Assembly (NCBI RefSeq): GCF_047496725.1
Contig: NC_132983.1
Span: 10,639,001-10,703,000, forward strand
From: Anoplolepis gracilipes
Lineage: Eukaryota; Arthropoda; Insecta; Hymenoptera; Formicidae
Direction of reading: 5' to 3'
DNA: 64,000 nt
Positions 1 to 9,102 of the stretch are shown here, one piece after another. The first letter of the stretch is position 1. Each line of letters begins with the position of its first letter. Under the pieces are notes generated by a model, which saw only the letters and a list, made by a program, of their open reading frames with translations, was not told the DNA's origin and made no database searches. The position numbers and the translations under genes were made by a program.

Positions 1-1536
1 TGGTACGTAGAATCTGTCATTGTGTCGTTTTATTAGTTCAAAAATATTCTCTTTTTCTAGGTCGTTAAGATGATCGAGGCGCAAGAGTCGTATTATTTGA
101 GTAATTCTGTCCGGTGTAGAGTCTTCCTTGTGATTGTGTTCGCGCTGGGTGAGTATCTCGGGTGAGTTCCTTAAGTTTTTCCAATGTATCTTCTCGTTTA
201 CCATATTAACTATTTGCATTTTGTGTATGTCGTTGTATTTCGCAAGATTAGATGCACGCTGATCGATGAGAGTGAAATGATGTATATTATTATTTGTTTC
301 AGGTTGCTTATTTGTAGCTACGCACAAAGGGGGTGAGTCATCCGCTTTTGCGGGGTTTAGAGGAAAGTAAGGAAGAGCAATTATAGAAGATTGACCGCCT
401 GGGCCGAGACCAGAGGAAGGGGTTCGCACCGACGCGAGAGCGGCATCGTCGTTCGCCGGCGGAGATAAGGATCCCCTTTCTGTGTAAGTAATGTGAGAAT
501 GATTTGTGATAATAGTATTAGAATCAAGGGACGTGTGCGTAGAAACGATTGTAGCTTGAAGTGTTGCATTTTTTGTAGAAAGGGATGGGGGATAATCGGG
601 AGAGGTATTGGGATGTCGACCTAGGTCGACGCCGCACCTTGGTGCGACAAGGGGAAGGCAGTGCTCCTGCCCGTAGAGATGATAGTCGGGATCGACGTTT
701 TGTGTTGGTGTATTAAGAAGAGGAAGAGAGGGGGTAAATGTATTTTGGTTTTGTAGCGTATTTTGTCTGTTAAATGATGAGTTTGATTGTTTGTTGTTTT
801 CAATGTGTATCTTGGTCTTTGTGTTATTGTGTAGTTTGTTTGGTTGTTTATTTTTGCATGTGGTAAAATTATCTTGACTCGTTGCAGGTGCAGTGCGTGC
901 TTCTTGGGTGCGAAGGCTTTTGCTCGCTTGAATTTTGACGGGACTATTGCCCGATGGGCTAGAGGGTTGCCTCAGAGGCTCCCTGGAAGGGGGGTCCTGT
1001 GATATTTTTGTTACTTCTGTTAGCGTAACGGTAGGTATTATAATTTCTACTTCTTCGTCTAATGTATTCGTGATGCCGATATATGCCTTGTCGTTGATAC
1101 ACGTGACAAGTGCATCTCCGGCGAAGACCGCGTCGCGGGCGCGTATCGGGGCGAGGTAACCCGTTTTAATTTCCGGATTAGCTATGCGGACCGTGATTCC
1201 CAGCTTCATACGTGAGGGTATGACAATGGACTCCTTGTCCTTGAATGGAAACGCGCAGTCGCGCCACGTGATTAACTTATTACCGTAATTAATGCACGCG
1301 TTATGTTCAGTGAAGAACGACGAACCTAATATGCCCTGTGTGATTATAGGGAATTCGTCGGCTACCACGTGAAAAACTACTGGGGTTTCCGAAACGTATG
1401 CTATGGCGGATCCCAGAGTGGTGACAACATTTTCGGTGATACCCGTTAATTGGATAGTCTCCTTGTTGTTGATTTGAATATCGGATTTAATGCAACCTTT
1501 CTTTATTATATTAGGCTGTGCTCCTGTATCGAGCAT
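1..1536 (-). CDS. pol: Pol polyprotein of copy 1, N-terminal part (runs off window)
   Basis: These are the first 512 or so codons of pol, from the aspartic protease motif DTGA downward, essentially identical to copy 2 and open to the window edge. It covers protease and most of the low-complexity linker before the reverse transcriptase. The given start is the first methionine, two residues before DTGA. The -1 frame is actually open upstream to the slippery heptamer at 1701-1707, so translation probably enters from gag there rather than at this methionine. It overlaps the end of gag by 31 nt. The truncation is only the window edge, not a biological break. Confidence 0.85.
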   Translation of the reverse strand, partial: MLDTGAQPNIIKKGCIKSDIQINNKETIQLTGITENVVTTLGSAIAYVSETPVVFHVVADEFPIITQGILGSSFFTEHNACINYGNKLITWRDCAFPFKDKESIVIPSRMKLGITVRIANPEIKTGYLAPIRARDAVFAGDALVTCINDKAYIGITNTLDEEVEIIIPTVTLTEVTKISQDPPSREPLRQPSSPSGNSPVKIQASKSLRTQEARTAPATSQDNFTTCKNKQPNKLHNNTKTKIHIENNKQSNSSFNRQNTLQNQNTFTPSLPLLNTPTQNVDPDYHLYGQEHCLPLVAPRCGVDLGRHPNTSPDYPPSLSTKNATLQATIVSTHTSLDSNTIITNHSHITYTERGSLSPPANDDAALASVRTPSSGLGPGGQSSIIALPYFPLNPAKADDSPPLCVATNKQPETNNNIHHFTLIDQRASNLAKYNDIHKMQIVNMVNEKIHWKNLRNSPEILTQREHNHKEDSTPDRITQIIRLLRLDHLNDLEKENIFELIKRHNDRFYVP

Positions 1537-2990
1537 GAAGGCTGTTGGTCCTCGGAAAGACGGTGATGCGAGCTCGACGGCCGGTACGTTTCCGTCGTCT
1601 CCTCGGAGGACGTGAAGGGATCTGGTTTCCCTTCCATGCAGAGGGTGGAGCGGATTTGGAAAGGGCCTCGGGACGCTCCGTTGACCGAGACCTCTGTTCG
1701 GTTTCCCGAATTTCGCGGAGGTGGATTATTCATATTACTATTAGCGTGCGTATTATGAGAGTTATTGGAATAATTATTATTATTATTGAAATTATTATTA
1801 TTATTGTTATTGTACTTTTCGCGATACTGTCGTTTACGGCACTCGTGTATGAGGTGTCCGATCTTTTGGCAGTACCCGCAAATTTTTCGTTCGTGTGCAT
1901 TCCCGGGACCGGGCGGCGTATTCGCTACCGCAGTCTGATCGCGTTGGAGAATTTGCGTCACGGGGGCCGGTGCAGCGTTACTATTGTGATTATTGTTACC
2001 GTTCGCGTTTCGAGTGCTCTTGTATCTTATCTCCTCTCTTTCTAGGCGTTTATTAATTGTGACCACTTTAGAGCAGGCGTCGGGGAGGCTACTATATCCT
2101 TCAGCGCGAAGTTCTATTCTATATTCGCGTGGAAGTCCTTCGTAAAACGCTTCTAACGCGAAACCTTCTATTCCGGCAATCTCATTTTCGGATAACGGTC
2201 TACCGAGTTGGACTTGATCTCCTTCAATTATGGCCGTTTTCAGATCCTTAACACGCCCGATGTAGTCAAGTATGTGCTCGTTCGGCTTTTTGTATGCCAT
2301 GCTTAATTGTCCGCGATAATAGTTCGAGCTTCTAGCGGGACCGAAAGTTCGCCTGAGGCAGTCGAGAAATTTTTCCACGGTCGGGTGGATTTCATCCTCT
2401 ACGGCTAAATATGCGTGGTGCGTTAATTTATTTCGTAGCATACGGACAAATAATGCTTCGTCTACCAACGGTACCGATTCTTTTGCCCTTTTGCATGCCC
2501 TAGCGAATTGTAGCACGGGGATGTTATGCCCGTCGTATTTCGGCACCAGTTCGAGAGCGTCGCGCAGATATGATTTCGGATATCCCATAGGATAATGAGA
2601 ACCGTCGATTCCGGCGGCTGAGGTCGTGGGCTTGATATCGTTATACGAGGCGTTCGACATGTTAAACGATGGAGGCGCGTTATTTGTTACGTCCGCTGGG
2701 CTCGAGGCCTGCAAACCGGGTAGATTTTTAGCGAACGCGCGCATCATGTTTTCCAACATTTCAGTTCGGATTTTTAATTCTCTTTCTTTTTCGCGTAGAT
2801 CTCTAAAAGCTTCCTCATGGTTTTCGCGTTCTATGTTCCCCGAGAGATCATCGGATTGAGCCATATTTAAAGGTAAGTATTTATTATCGATGGTATAGCA
2901 GGACTCGCGGTTGCGAACGATTGTGCGTATATAATTTCTTTTTGTTGCGGGTATGCGAAAGCGGAATCGCGTACAATCACCAGTTATCAC
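1506..2990 (-). CDS. gag: Gag of copy 1 (494 aa)
   Basis: This is the structural polyprotein that forms the particle shell and packages RNA. The visible order is a charged helical, coiled-coil-like stretch near residues 55-85, a capsid-like region about 130-330, and one CCHC zinc knuckle (C-x2-C-x4-H-x4-C) near residue 371. An Asn-rich low-complexity tail encoded by AAT/AAC repeats follows. The long frame begins at 2990, but the methionine at codon 43 (2862-2864, MAQSDD) sits in a better context (AAAT before ATG) and is likelier to be the true start. The end overlaps pol in the -1 frame. Sequence is nearly identical to the gag of copies 2 and 3. Confidence 0.88.
   Translation of the reverse strand: MITGDCTRFRFRIPATKRNYIRTIVRNRESCYTIDNKYLPLNMAQSDDLSGNIERENHEEAFRDLREKERELKIRTEMLENMMRAFAKNLPGLQASSPADVTNNAPPSFNMSNASYNDIKPTTSAAGIDGSHYPMGYPKSYLRDALELVPKYDGHNIPVLQFARACKRAKESVPLVDEALFVRMLRNKLTHHAYLAVEDEIHPTVEKFLDCLRRTFGPARSSNYYRGQLSMAYKKPNEHILDYIGRVKDLKTAIIEGDQVQLGRPLSENEIAGIEGFALEAFYEGLPREYRIELRAEGYSSLPDACSKVVTINKRLEREEIRYKSTRNANGNNNHNSNAAPAPVTQILQRDQTAVANTPPGPGNAHERKICGYCQKIGHLIHECRKRQYREKYNNNNNNNFNNNNNYSNNSHNTHANSNMNNPPPRNSGNRTEVSVNGASRGPFQIRSTLCMEGKPDPFTSSEETTETYRPSSSHHRLSEDQQPSCSIQEHSLI
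1647..1707 (-). promoter_or_regulatory. -1 ribosomal frameshift signal, copy 1
   Basis: On the minus strand, heptamer G GGA AAC (1701-1707) lies in the gag frame as X XXY YYZ. An 8-nt spacer follows, then an 8-bp stem (1685-1692 with 1664-1671). A loop segment GGAGCG (1674-1679, minus strand) can pair with CGCTCC (1647-1652) to form an H-type pseudoknot. The -1 frame is open from here into pol. Confidence 0.8.
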
Positions 2991-3331
2991 GATTATGAAC
3001 AGGTAATTATCACCTAAGAGGTTAGTGGTTAAATTAGTTTGGATACATATAACATGGATACATATATTTTACGAAGAATTTTGAAGTAGTATTAAGGTAT
3101 AAGGATTGATGGACAACGACCGATTTATTTATTTATTGAGGTTTGAAAAAACTTTAATTGTAACTTTACTTTTAATTTCCTTCGAGACTAGTAAAAGAAA
3201 TAATTCGCGATGATGATTTTAAGAAAGAAAGATTTTCATGAGAAAATGTACTCGTTTTCGATAACGAAGAGTAGTAACTTTTATTTTTGCACTGATTTTT
3301 AGCGGTAACATCCCACCCCGCTGTCACCAGT
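2991..3331 (-). other. Untranslated leader between primer-binding site and gag, copy 1
   Basis: This is a 341-bp AT-rich leader with no convincing gene. It includes a small hairpin (ATTTTC / GAAAAT, 4-nt loop) near 3234-3249 that recurs in every copy with loop changes only. Such a stem-loop could serve packaging or dimerisation, but that is inference. Confidence 0.5.
3311..3329 (-). other. Inner primer-binding site (PBS2) of copy 1, with 2-nt insertion
   Basis: The site lies 2 nt inside the long form of LTR A. It begins TGGTGACAGCGG on the minus strand, as expected for complementarity to a tRNA 3' CCA end. Relative to copy 2 and copy 4 it carries two extra G (CC on the plus strand), which would bulge the tRNA duplex. 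Confidence 0.7.
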
Positions 3332-3338
3332 TGTTACG

Positions 3339-3355
3339 TCCCGCCGCTGTCACCA
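3339..3355 (-). other. Outer primer-binding site (PBS1), inside LTR A end
   Basis: TGGTGACAGCGGCGGGA on the minus strand, 2 nt from the short LTR end at 3358. It is a near copy of PBS2, 26 bp away. It fits the 3' end of a class II tRNA with A discriminator, most like tRNA-Leu. Confidence 0.7.
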
Positions 3356-3628
3356 GTTGTTACGTCCTCTGCGTTCGCGAGCGAGGTGCGGTTACGATGG
3401 TTGGTGTACGCGGATCGCGGTGGCCGAGCGGTAAACCTGTCACGATCAGCGTAGCGGTGCACCGGAAACTAGAGGTCGGGACGTAATAGATAATAGGGAG
3501 GATGTGAAGTGAGTAGACAATGAATGCAGATTGTTTACGTATACTGATTTTTATGTATTTATCATTATTTTATAATAGACATATATGTACAGTTATATTA
3601 TATTTTTCAAGACGATTAGACAATTAAA

Positions 3629-4045
3629 TCACGGACGGTTATCAGGAGGCGAATTGATAGGTGCTTCAGCGGACGACAGGATGCATACTCGCCCGAAGAA
3701 AGCCTGGGAGGAAATGATCCTCGGTTGCGTAATCCCGAAGTCTATCAACGGCGGGGGCACGGGCCACGGACGGTATTCGATAGGCGGTAAGGGCCTATGT
3801 GAGGAAGCGACGACCCCGCTACTGGATGCCGGTGGAGTGACGGCGTCGTGTAGCTGGTCAGGGGTTGATGACTCCGATGTATGGGTTCCCGGTGGAGGGT
3901 AAGTGAAATACCCGACGGATGCTGGGCTCTGACTACCTGGTGGCGACGCAGCTGTTCGGACCGTCAGGTAGGAGCCGCCTTGGTATAGTGACCGGATGAG
4001 GCGCTTCAATTGGTGAGCACGCCCTGCTCGACGTGACCGACCCAT
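3629..4045 (-). CDS. Possible LTR-encoded proline-rich 138-aa protein, LTR A copy
   Basis: A reading frame in the sense direction of the element, lying in the U5 part of the LTR. It starts MGRSRRAG, with a basic N-terminus, then Pro/Ser/Thr-rich sequence. No domain is recognised. Equivalent frames occur at 18070-18486, 23770-24186, 43358-43774 and 57784-58200. The copies are too similar for their conservation to prove coding. In LTR D the frame is broken by the copy 4 insertion. It may be only a chance open frame in GC-rich sequence. Confidence 0.25.
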   Translation of the reverse strand: MGRSRRAGRAHQLKRLIRSLYQGGSYLTVRTAASPPGSQSPASVGYFTYPPPGTHTSESSTPDQLHDAVTPPASSSGVVASSHRPLPPIEYRPWPVPPPLIDFGITQPRIISSQAFFGRVCILSSAEAPINSPPDNRP

Positions 4046-4302
4046 GACGCAGCTAAGAAGGTAAGCGAAATCATAATCGACGCCATAGTTGAATACGCGG
4101 AGGGGTATAGACTGGGGTTAGTAATAGTAACGCGAGTGATGAAAAGAAAAAAAAAACATACGCGTTAAAGTAAATTGGTAAACGAGTTGACTTGACCTTA
4201 TCTGACGGGTTGCGGGGACAGGGTGAGCCTTAATGAGTTTACTTTAATTTAATATTTATTCTATATTTTAGATCAAGAAGAGCGATCGGAGGAATTGTGA
4301 GA

Positions 4303-4602
4303 GACGCCCTGACAGAGGCGCGGTTCGTGGACTGAGAGGAGGCAGATCGCCCTGACAGAGGCGCGCTGCACGCTAGGAGGCGGAATGCCCTGAAAGAGGC
4401 GCTCCTCGGAGAAGAGAGTCGTTCGCCCTGAGAGAGGCGTGCGACCTAGAGAGGGGTAGTCCGGCTCTGAAGGAGGCGCACTACGAAGGATGAAGGCAGA
4501 GCCGCCCTGAATGAGGCGCACTGCTAGAAGGGACGTAGAATCGCCCTGAAAGAGGCACACTACGTAGGAAGGATGTAGGTCGCCCTGGAGGAGGCGCCCT
4601 AC
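4303..4602. repeat. Hairpin array in LTR A: about eight units of CGCC-loop-GGCG
   Basis: About eight degenerate units spaced 35-45 bp share the core GCCCTGANAGAGGCG on the plus strand (CGCCTCTNTCAGGGCG in the element sense). Each can fold as a 4-bp core stem with an 8-nt loop. Most units add an outer stem whose sequence differs between units but remains complementary. Equivalent arrays lie at about 18764-19063, 24445-24744, 42801-43100, 57226-57525 and 59011-59310. Confidence 0.75.
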
Positions 4603-5904
4603 GGTGTAGGTAAGAATGGTTATCGCTCTCTGTCTAATGACATTCCCTATGAAGACGTCCGAATAAAATATTAATCTCTTCGATTATAAGTTACAGATAT
4701 CTGAGGCTCTGGGTATGTCAAGGCGGACGTCGCGGACCTTGCCACTGGTGAGCGGATAAGGGAAAAGAAAAGAAAAAAAAAAGAAAGAAAGAAAAGAGAA
4801 AAAAAAAAAATATATAGGAAGAAGCTATAGGGAATACAAGAACGCCCTGGAGGAGGCGCGCGTCGCCGCAGGATGAAAGAGAGAGCCCGAAGTAGGCTTG
4901 AAGGAAGGATGACCTCGTCAGATAAGTAGCACTAATTTGCCCGATAATTTCAATATTAAAATTAGAATAGAAAGCTTGTCTTTATATTTACAGGTATAGA
5001 CGCGAGAGGTTAACGGCGAGAAGAATTGACACCGAAAAGATGACCGACGCCCGGAATGGACAGGGGCCGCGAACTGACACAAGTATGTATATTTCGAGTA
5101 ATTACACGTAAACAATATGATTAATGATTACACGAATATATCTTAATAATTACGACAACGTACTCACTTCACTAAATTGTTATGTGTTACAGGAACCACT
5201 GGGAAGCACACTGTAACGCGGGTGTACACAAGAATGTGGATCTACAATATTAGTATTACAACATTAGTTAATAGAACTTTCCTTCGACTATGATTTCACG
5301 CACAGACTGGTTTCGGACGCGTAAACGATATTATAGGTAGGCGGCATTAACAATTGCATGGAGAGGAAAAGATAATACGCTTATATTGTTGATAGAAGTA
5401 ATTCACTGCAAACGAAAATTTAGATAAAATATCTTTAAAAGTGATAGATAGAATTCGATATGTATTGTGAGCGCCGTGGAAATCGATAAAGAGAAAGGAA
5501 ATATAATAGTAACAGTGGATACAAATAATCAAGAATAGATTTATACGACAGTAAACGTAAGAACTGAAGGCTAATTAATAGTATTCGCGATATGCTAGTC
5601 TCGAAGTCTCTCTGAATTAATGATTTTGTGTGAATAATACCGTAATGAACTAGAAACCACTGATTCGAAGATATAATATTAATTACACTGCGCGAAAACT
5701 TGCGAGAGCCTATGTATGATTGAATGTTATAAGGATAACCGATTATTAAATCGTATAAATGACTGTCTGTACGTACAATGAATTTACTGGGTACTGTATG
5801 AATCGAGTATTGACTGCTGATCGAATACTGATTATGCGAAAACTGAATGGTCGGAACGAACCGTACAACAGATTTTACTGTCGGGCGAAAGCCGAATACT
5901 AAAT

Positions 5905-5938
5905 ATGATCTGAACTGTCTAATGATCTGAACTGTCTA
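5905..5938 (-). repeat. Perfect 17-bp tandem duplication just downstream of promoter, LTR A
   Basis: TAGACAGTTCAGATCAT occurs twice with no spacer, reading on the minus strand. It lies about 45 bp after the TATA box, hence near the 5' end of the transcript. LTR E has the same repeat at 41465-41498. Confidence 0.8.
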
Positions 5939-5982
5939 GGCGAGAACTGAATACTCTGCTTTTTGAGCACACGGTGCTCCCG

Positions 5983-5990
5983 TTTATATA
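5983..5990 (-). promoter_or_regulatory. TATA box of LTR A
   Basis: TATATAAA on the minus strand. It is followed by the palindrome GAGCAC-CGT-GTGCTC, a CAGAG candidate initiator and then ATTCAGTT, an arthropod-type TCAGT initiator. Equivalent boxes lie at 20443-20450, 26121-26128, 41413-41420, 55838-55845 and 60691-60698. Confidence 0.7.
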
Positions 5991-6138
5991 CCCGTGGTCG
6001 CTGAGGGCTCCCACCTTCTGAATTATAGCGCGCGCAACGTGGTCCGATCCTGGTCATGCTTGTTTGTCACGGGTATCACGCGCCGGGCAATAGTAAGCTA
6101 TCACGGTGTTTGTCCGAAATTTTCACGTGATCCGGCGG

Positions 6139-6161
6139 TTCCTGAATGTTCTAGAACCTTC
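6139..6161. promoter_or_regulatory. Perfect pentameric heat shock element, LTR A
   Basis: Five alternating TTC/GAA units, each separated by exactly 2 nt: TTC 6139-6141, GAA 6144-6146, TTC 6149-6151, GAA 6154-6156, TTC 6159-6161. This is the binding pattern of heat shock factor trimers. It lies about 150 bp upstream of the TATA box in the element sense. Confidence 0.8.
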
Positions 6162-7288
6162 GGGACTAGCATTATAATGTAATATCTATATCGTTATTTC
6201 TAGATATATCGCAATTATTACTAGCGTTACGATAACTTATCTGATTAATTACTTATCGCCGCATTGTATTATAGCGTTGTACTTAAATAATTGTAGAGAT
6301 ATGAGAGCATTACGCTAATTAACTTATTAATTAACAATTATCTATGATGTCGCATAATGTTATTCATGGATTACAAGATCTAAATTAGTCTACAGACGTT
6401 AAACTCGCTATTATATAACTATATGTATGTATGTATATCATTATAACTAGTAGTAAAGGTTTATATATTTATATATATGTAATAATGGTATAAATGCACA
6501 TGTAATATGCCGTGATATATTTACAATGGATGGATGAGGAGTGTGTAAGTGTGTATAAATGCATAAATTTAAGACAAGTTTATATTGTGAGAGGTTGAGT
6601 GTGTAATTTAAGTGATACGCTTGGAATATGTATGAATTAGTTATAAGATCCGAAACTATTGCGTTACCATGTATATGATACATTGATTATGTGTATGTTA
6701 ATATATGAATATGCCTGTAATAAGTTTATAATAGGTTTATTGAGAGTGCTTTATTTGTGCGTACTAATGGGTCACTATGTATATAAATTATTTATAGAGT
6801 GTGTGTATTTGCGTGTTACTGGGTGGATAATATGTCTATAATAGTCAGATACTGATTAAACATTGTGTAGATGATAAGTTTATAACGCGCGTATTTTTGT
6901 ATCACCGGGTATATTAAGTGACTATTGTTATATAATTTTATGGTGTGTTTGTTAAGGAGCGTGTATCTATGTAATTATTTCTGGGTGTTCATTATGCGTT
7001 TATACTTGGTTTATGTAGTGTGTGATGTGTGTATTATCGTACCACCGTATATATAGGTATGGTCATTTTGTTTATTATGCATATGTATATTGCAATTATC
7101 ATTCATCCTCAATAAAATGATAACGAAGTTTTGAGAATATTATCACGTTCAAGTTATTTCAGACACCTTGTATAAGTAAGAGTTAATTAAGTAATTGTAT
7201 ATATTGAGTGTGACTATTTAACTTTAGTTATCTTCCAGAGCTTTATTCGTTTTAAACTCTTTATGGGATATTTATATTGTTTTCACTA

Positions 7289-7313
7289 TAATATATATAT
7301 ATATATATATATG
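7289..7313. repeat. (TA)n microsatellite in LTR A
   Basis: A run of TA dinucleotides whose length varies slightly between LTR copies. Further TA runs lie near 7453-7470 and 8898-8921, and a poly-A-rich run near 8807-8829. Confidence 0.85.
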
Positions 7314-9041
7314 TATTATGAGTGGTTCATTTTAATTATTATTGGTTTTAATTGATTACTTAAATATTGTCTGAGCCTCGAGGAGTTCTTGTCAGGTCAT
7401 TATAATTTGCCTTTAAAACATCTGTGGATTATGATATCTGCAGCGAGTCGCATATATATATATATATATGTATATGTGCATGCACCAAGTTATCTCCATG
7501 GTTGATATATGAAATAATTATAAATGATAGCTGACCGGATTTTTATTGGCAAACCAAATTGGATTCATGGTAAGGAATTATTATGCAGAAGATGGGTTTG
7601 ATCGAATCTTTTATTATTGTTAAAATTTGGATTTAATGAAATCACTGCGCTGCGGTGGAATATGAGTAAAATTGACAAGTTATTATATTTGGGTGACAGA
7701 ATCGTTAGACATGTACGTTATTGTGGTATTAATTCGGCTTTGGGATATAAAACTGCATTTAATAGTGAAGGCATAATTATATATTGGAGGTGCGGATTAA
7801 AATAAATAAATTATTAAAGTTGAAAATATGAGGTGTTCCTGAAGCAAAATGGGTCTATAACAATGTGCGCTTAACTTTTTATGGCGGGGCTGTAGCCCTA
7901 TAAGTTGCTACCTTTTTTGGTTCCTTATGAGTCAAGGCGCCAGGAAATAATTAATTAAGGTCACTGGGCGGGTTTTTTATGTGATGTTTAAATCGTTAAA
8001 AATTGGGTGCTTTTCGATGTTGCGACAACTTTTGATATATTGAGAAAAGTGATTTAGACTGTGCATAGGAAGTTGCAATTGCACATACGAGTTACTTGGC
8101 TTGCTCAGTTTTAATAATTAATGAAAGTTCATATACAGGGTGTCCCGAAAGTACCGATCGGAGTTTATTATATGAAGCTTATGGAATTTAACCAAATGAA
8201 TCGGTCGGTTGTTAAACACTATTTTATACTAATGTTTGGATAATATGACAATGTTAGTTTATATACCGGGTGTCAATTTATTAAGGTGAACATGTATCGG
8301 GAGTTGTATTTCCGCTCATTCGCAGTTACGATCTCTTTCCTTGAGTGATTTTAGCTTGTTATATAGATTTACTTTATATTTTTGTTATACCGGGTGGTGG
8401 TTAATTCTCGATGCGTGTGTCTATGGTGATGTGTACGTGTATGTTTGTGTTTAGTAAGAGTGATGACGACGAGGTGGAGTGAACATTGGTTTATATTATC
8501 GCTATTACTTAATTTACGTTATTCTATTGACGCATACTTAATATTATGTTTCCTTTTTATTTTTCAGATACTGCAACTAGAGTGACAAAACTAAATGGGT
8601 AATTATAATAAAATTAAGATGTTCGACCGACTTGGTGGGTCGTTTCTCTTCTCTTTTTCAGGTGCTGAGGAGGCGGACCAGAAGGTGATATACCGGGTGG
8701 CCGGAAAATAGGTGAGAATTTTCATTGGACAATTAATTAATTATTTTCCTTCATTTTTAGGTAGGTGATAGGGGAGAACCAGTGATGGGGATAAAACAGG
8801 AAAAAAGAAGAAAAAAAAAAAAAAAAAAAGGAAAAGGATGTTTTAGCCGGAAACATAATAAAAGGTATTTATCGGCTTAATCTATTTTTGATAATAACTA
8901 TATATATATATATATATATAAAAAAGAAAAGGAAAGTAAAAGAATTTTATAGGTGCTTAACGCTTACTATGTCTACTTAACAGGTGACGTATGGAGTCAA
9001 CGGACGGCGACTGGTGTCAAGCGGAGGCGCTGGACGTGACA

Positions 9042-9056
9042 CCCCCCTCCTTAAAA
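9042..9056 (-). other. Polypurine tract of copy 2
   Basis: TTTTAAGGAGGGGGG on the minus strand directly abuts the LTR start TGTCACGTCC. This is the expected primer for plus-strand DNA synthesis, and its contact with the LTR fixes the U3 boundary. Confidence 0.88.
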
Positions 9057-9102
9057 GTGGAGCAGCGTGAAATGATGCGACGGTGAGCTCGTTGAACTCG
9101 GC

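Larger units (their letters stand above)
3332..9041 (-). repeat. LTR A (shared by copies 1 and 2), 5710 bp
   Basis: Termini are TGTTACGTCC... at 3332 and ...GGACGTGACA at 9041, an imperfect inverted terminal repeat. The first 26 bp (3332-3357) duplicate the LTR end plus primer-binding site, so a short form would start at 3358. From the U3 side (right) to the U5 side (left) it contains several TATACCGGGTG words, TA microsatellites, a heat shock element (6139-6161), a TATA box (5983-5990), a 17-bp tandem repeat (5905-5938), a hairpin array (4303-4602) and a 138-codon reading frame (3629-4045). It has the same structure as LTRs B to F. Confidence 0.93.

Noticed and set aside
1545..2045. 166-codon frame opposite gag, with long Ile runs
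   Set aside because: It is the antisense shadow of the Asn-rich gag tail; AAT repeats read backward give ATT (Ile). It moves with gag in every copy.
3409..3480. Functional tRNA-Leu or tRNA-Ser gene in the LTR end
   Set aside because: Only the A-box/D-arm is present. I find no B-box, anticodon stem or acceptor pairing downstream.
3585..3902. 105-codon antisense frame in the LTR
   Set aside because: It lies opposite the 138-codon frame and shares its base composition. It ends at a splice-donor-like GGGTAAGTG, so it could be an antisense exon, but nothing supports a protein.
4273..4560. 95-codon frame through the hairpin array
   Set aside because: The open frame follows from the repeat composition; residues repeat with the hairpin unit and no start context or domain supports a protein.
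4303..4602. CRISPR-like array
   Set aside because: The units are degenerate, spacing is irregular, and the context is a eukaryotic LTR. Stem covariation fits RNA or DNA hairpins instead.
3358..9041. LTR end set at the first TGTTACGTCC only (short form)
   Set aside because: The LTR F junction with its target-site duplication shows that the end can lie 26 bp further. I use the long form for LTRs A, B, D, E and F, and the short form for C, where the duplication proves it.
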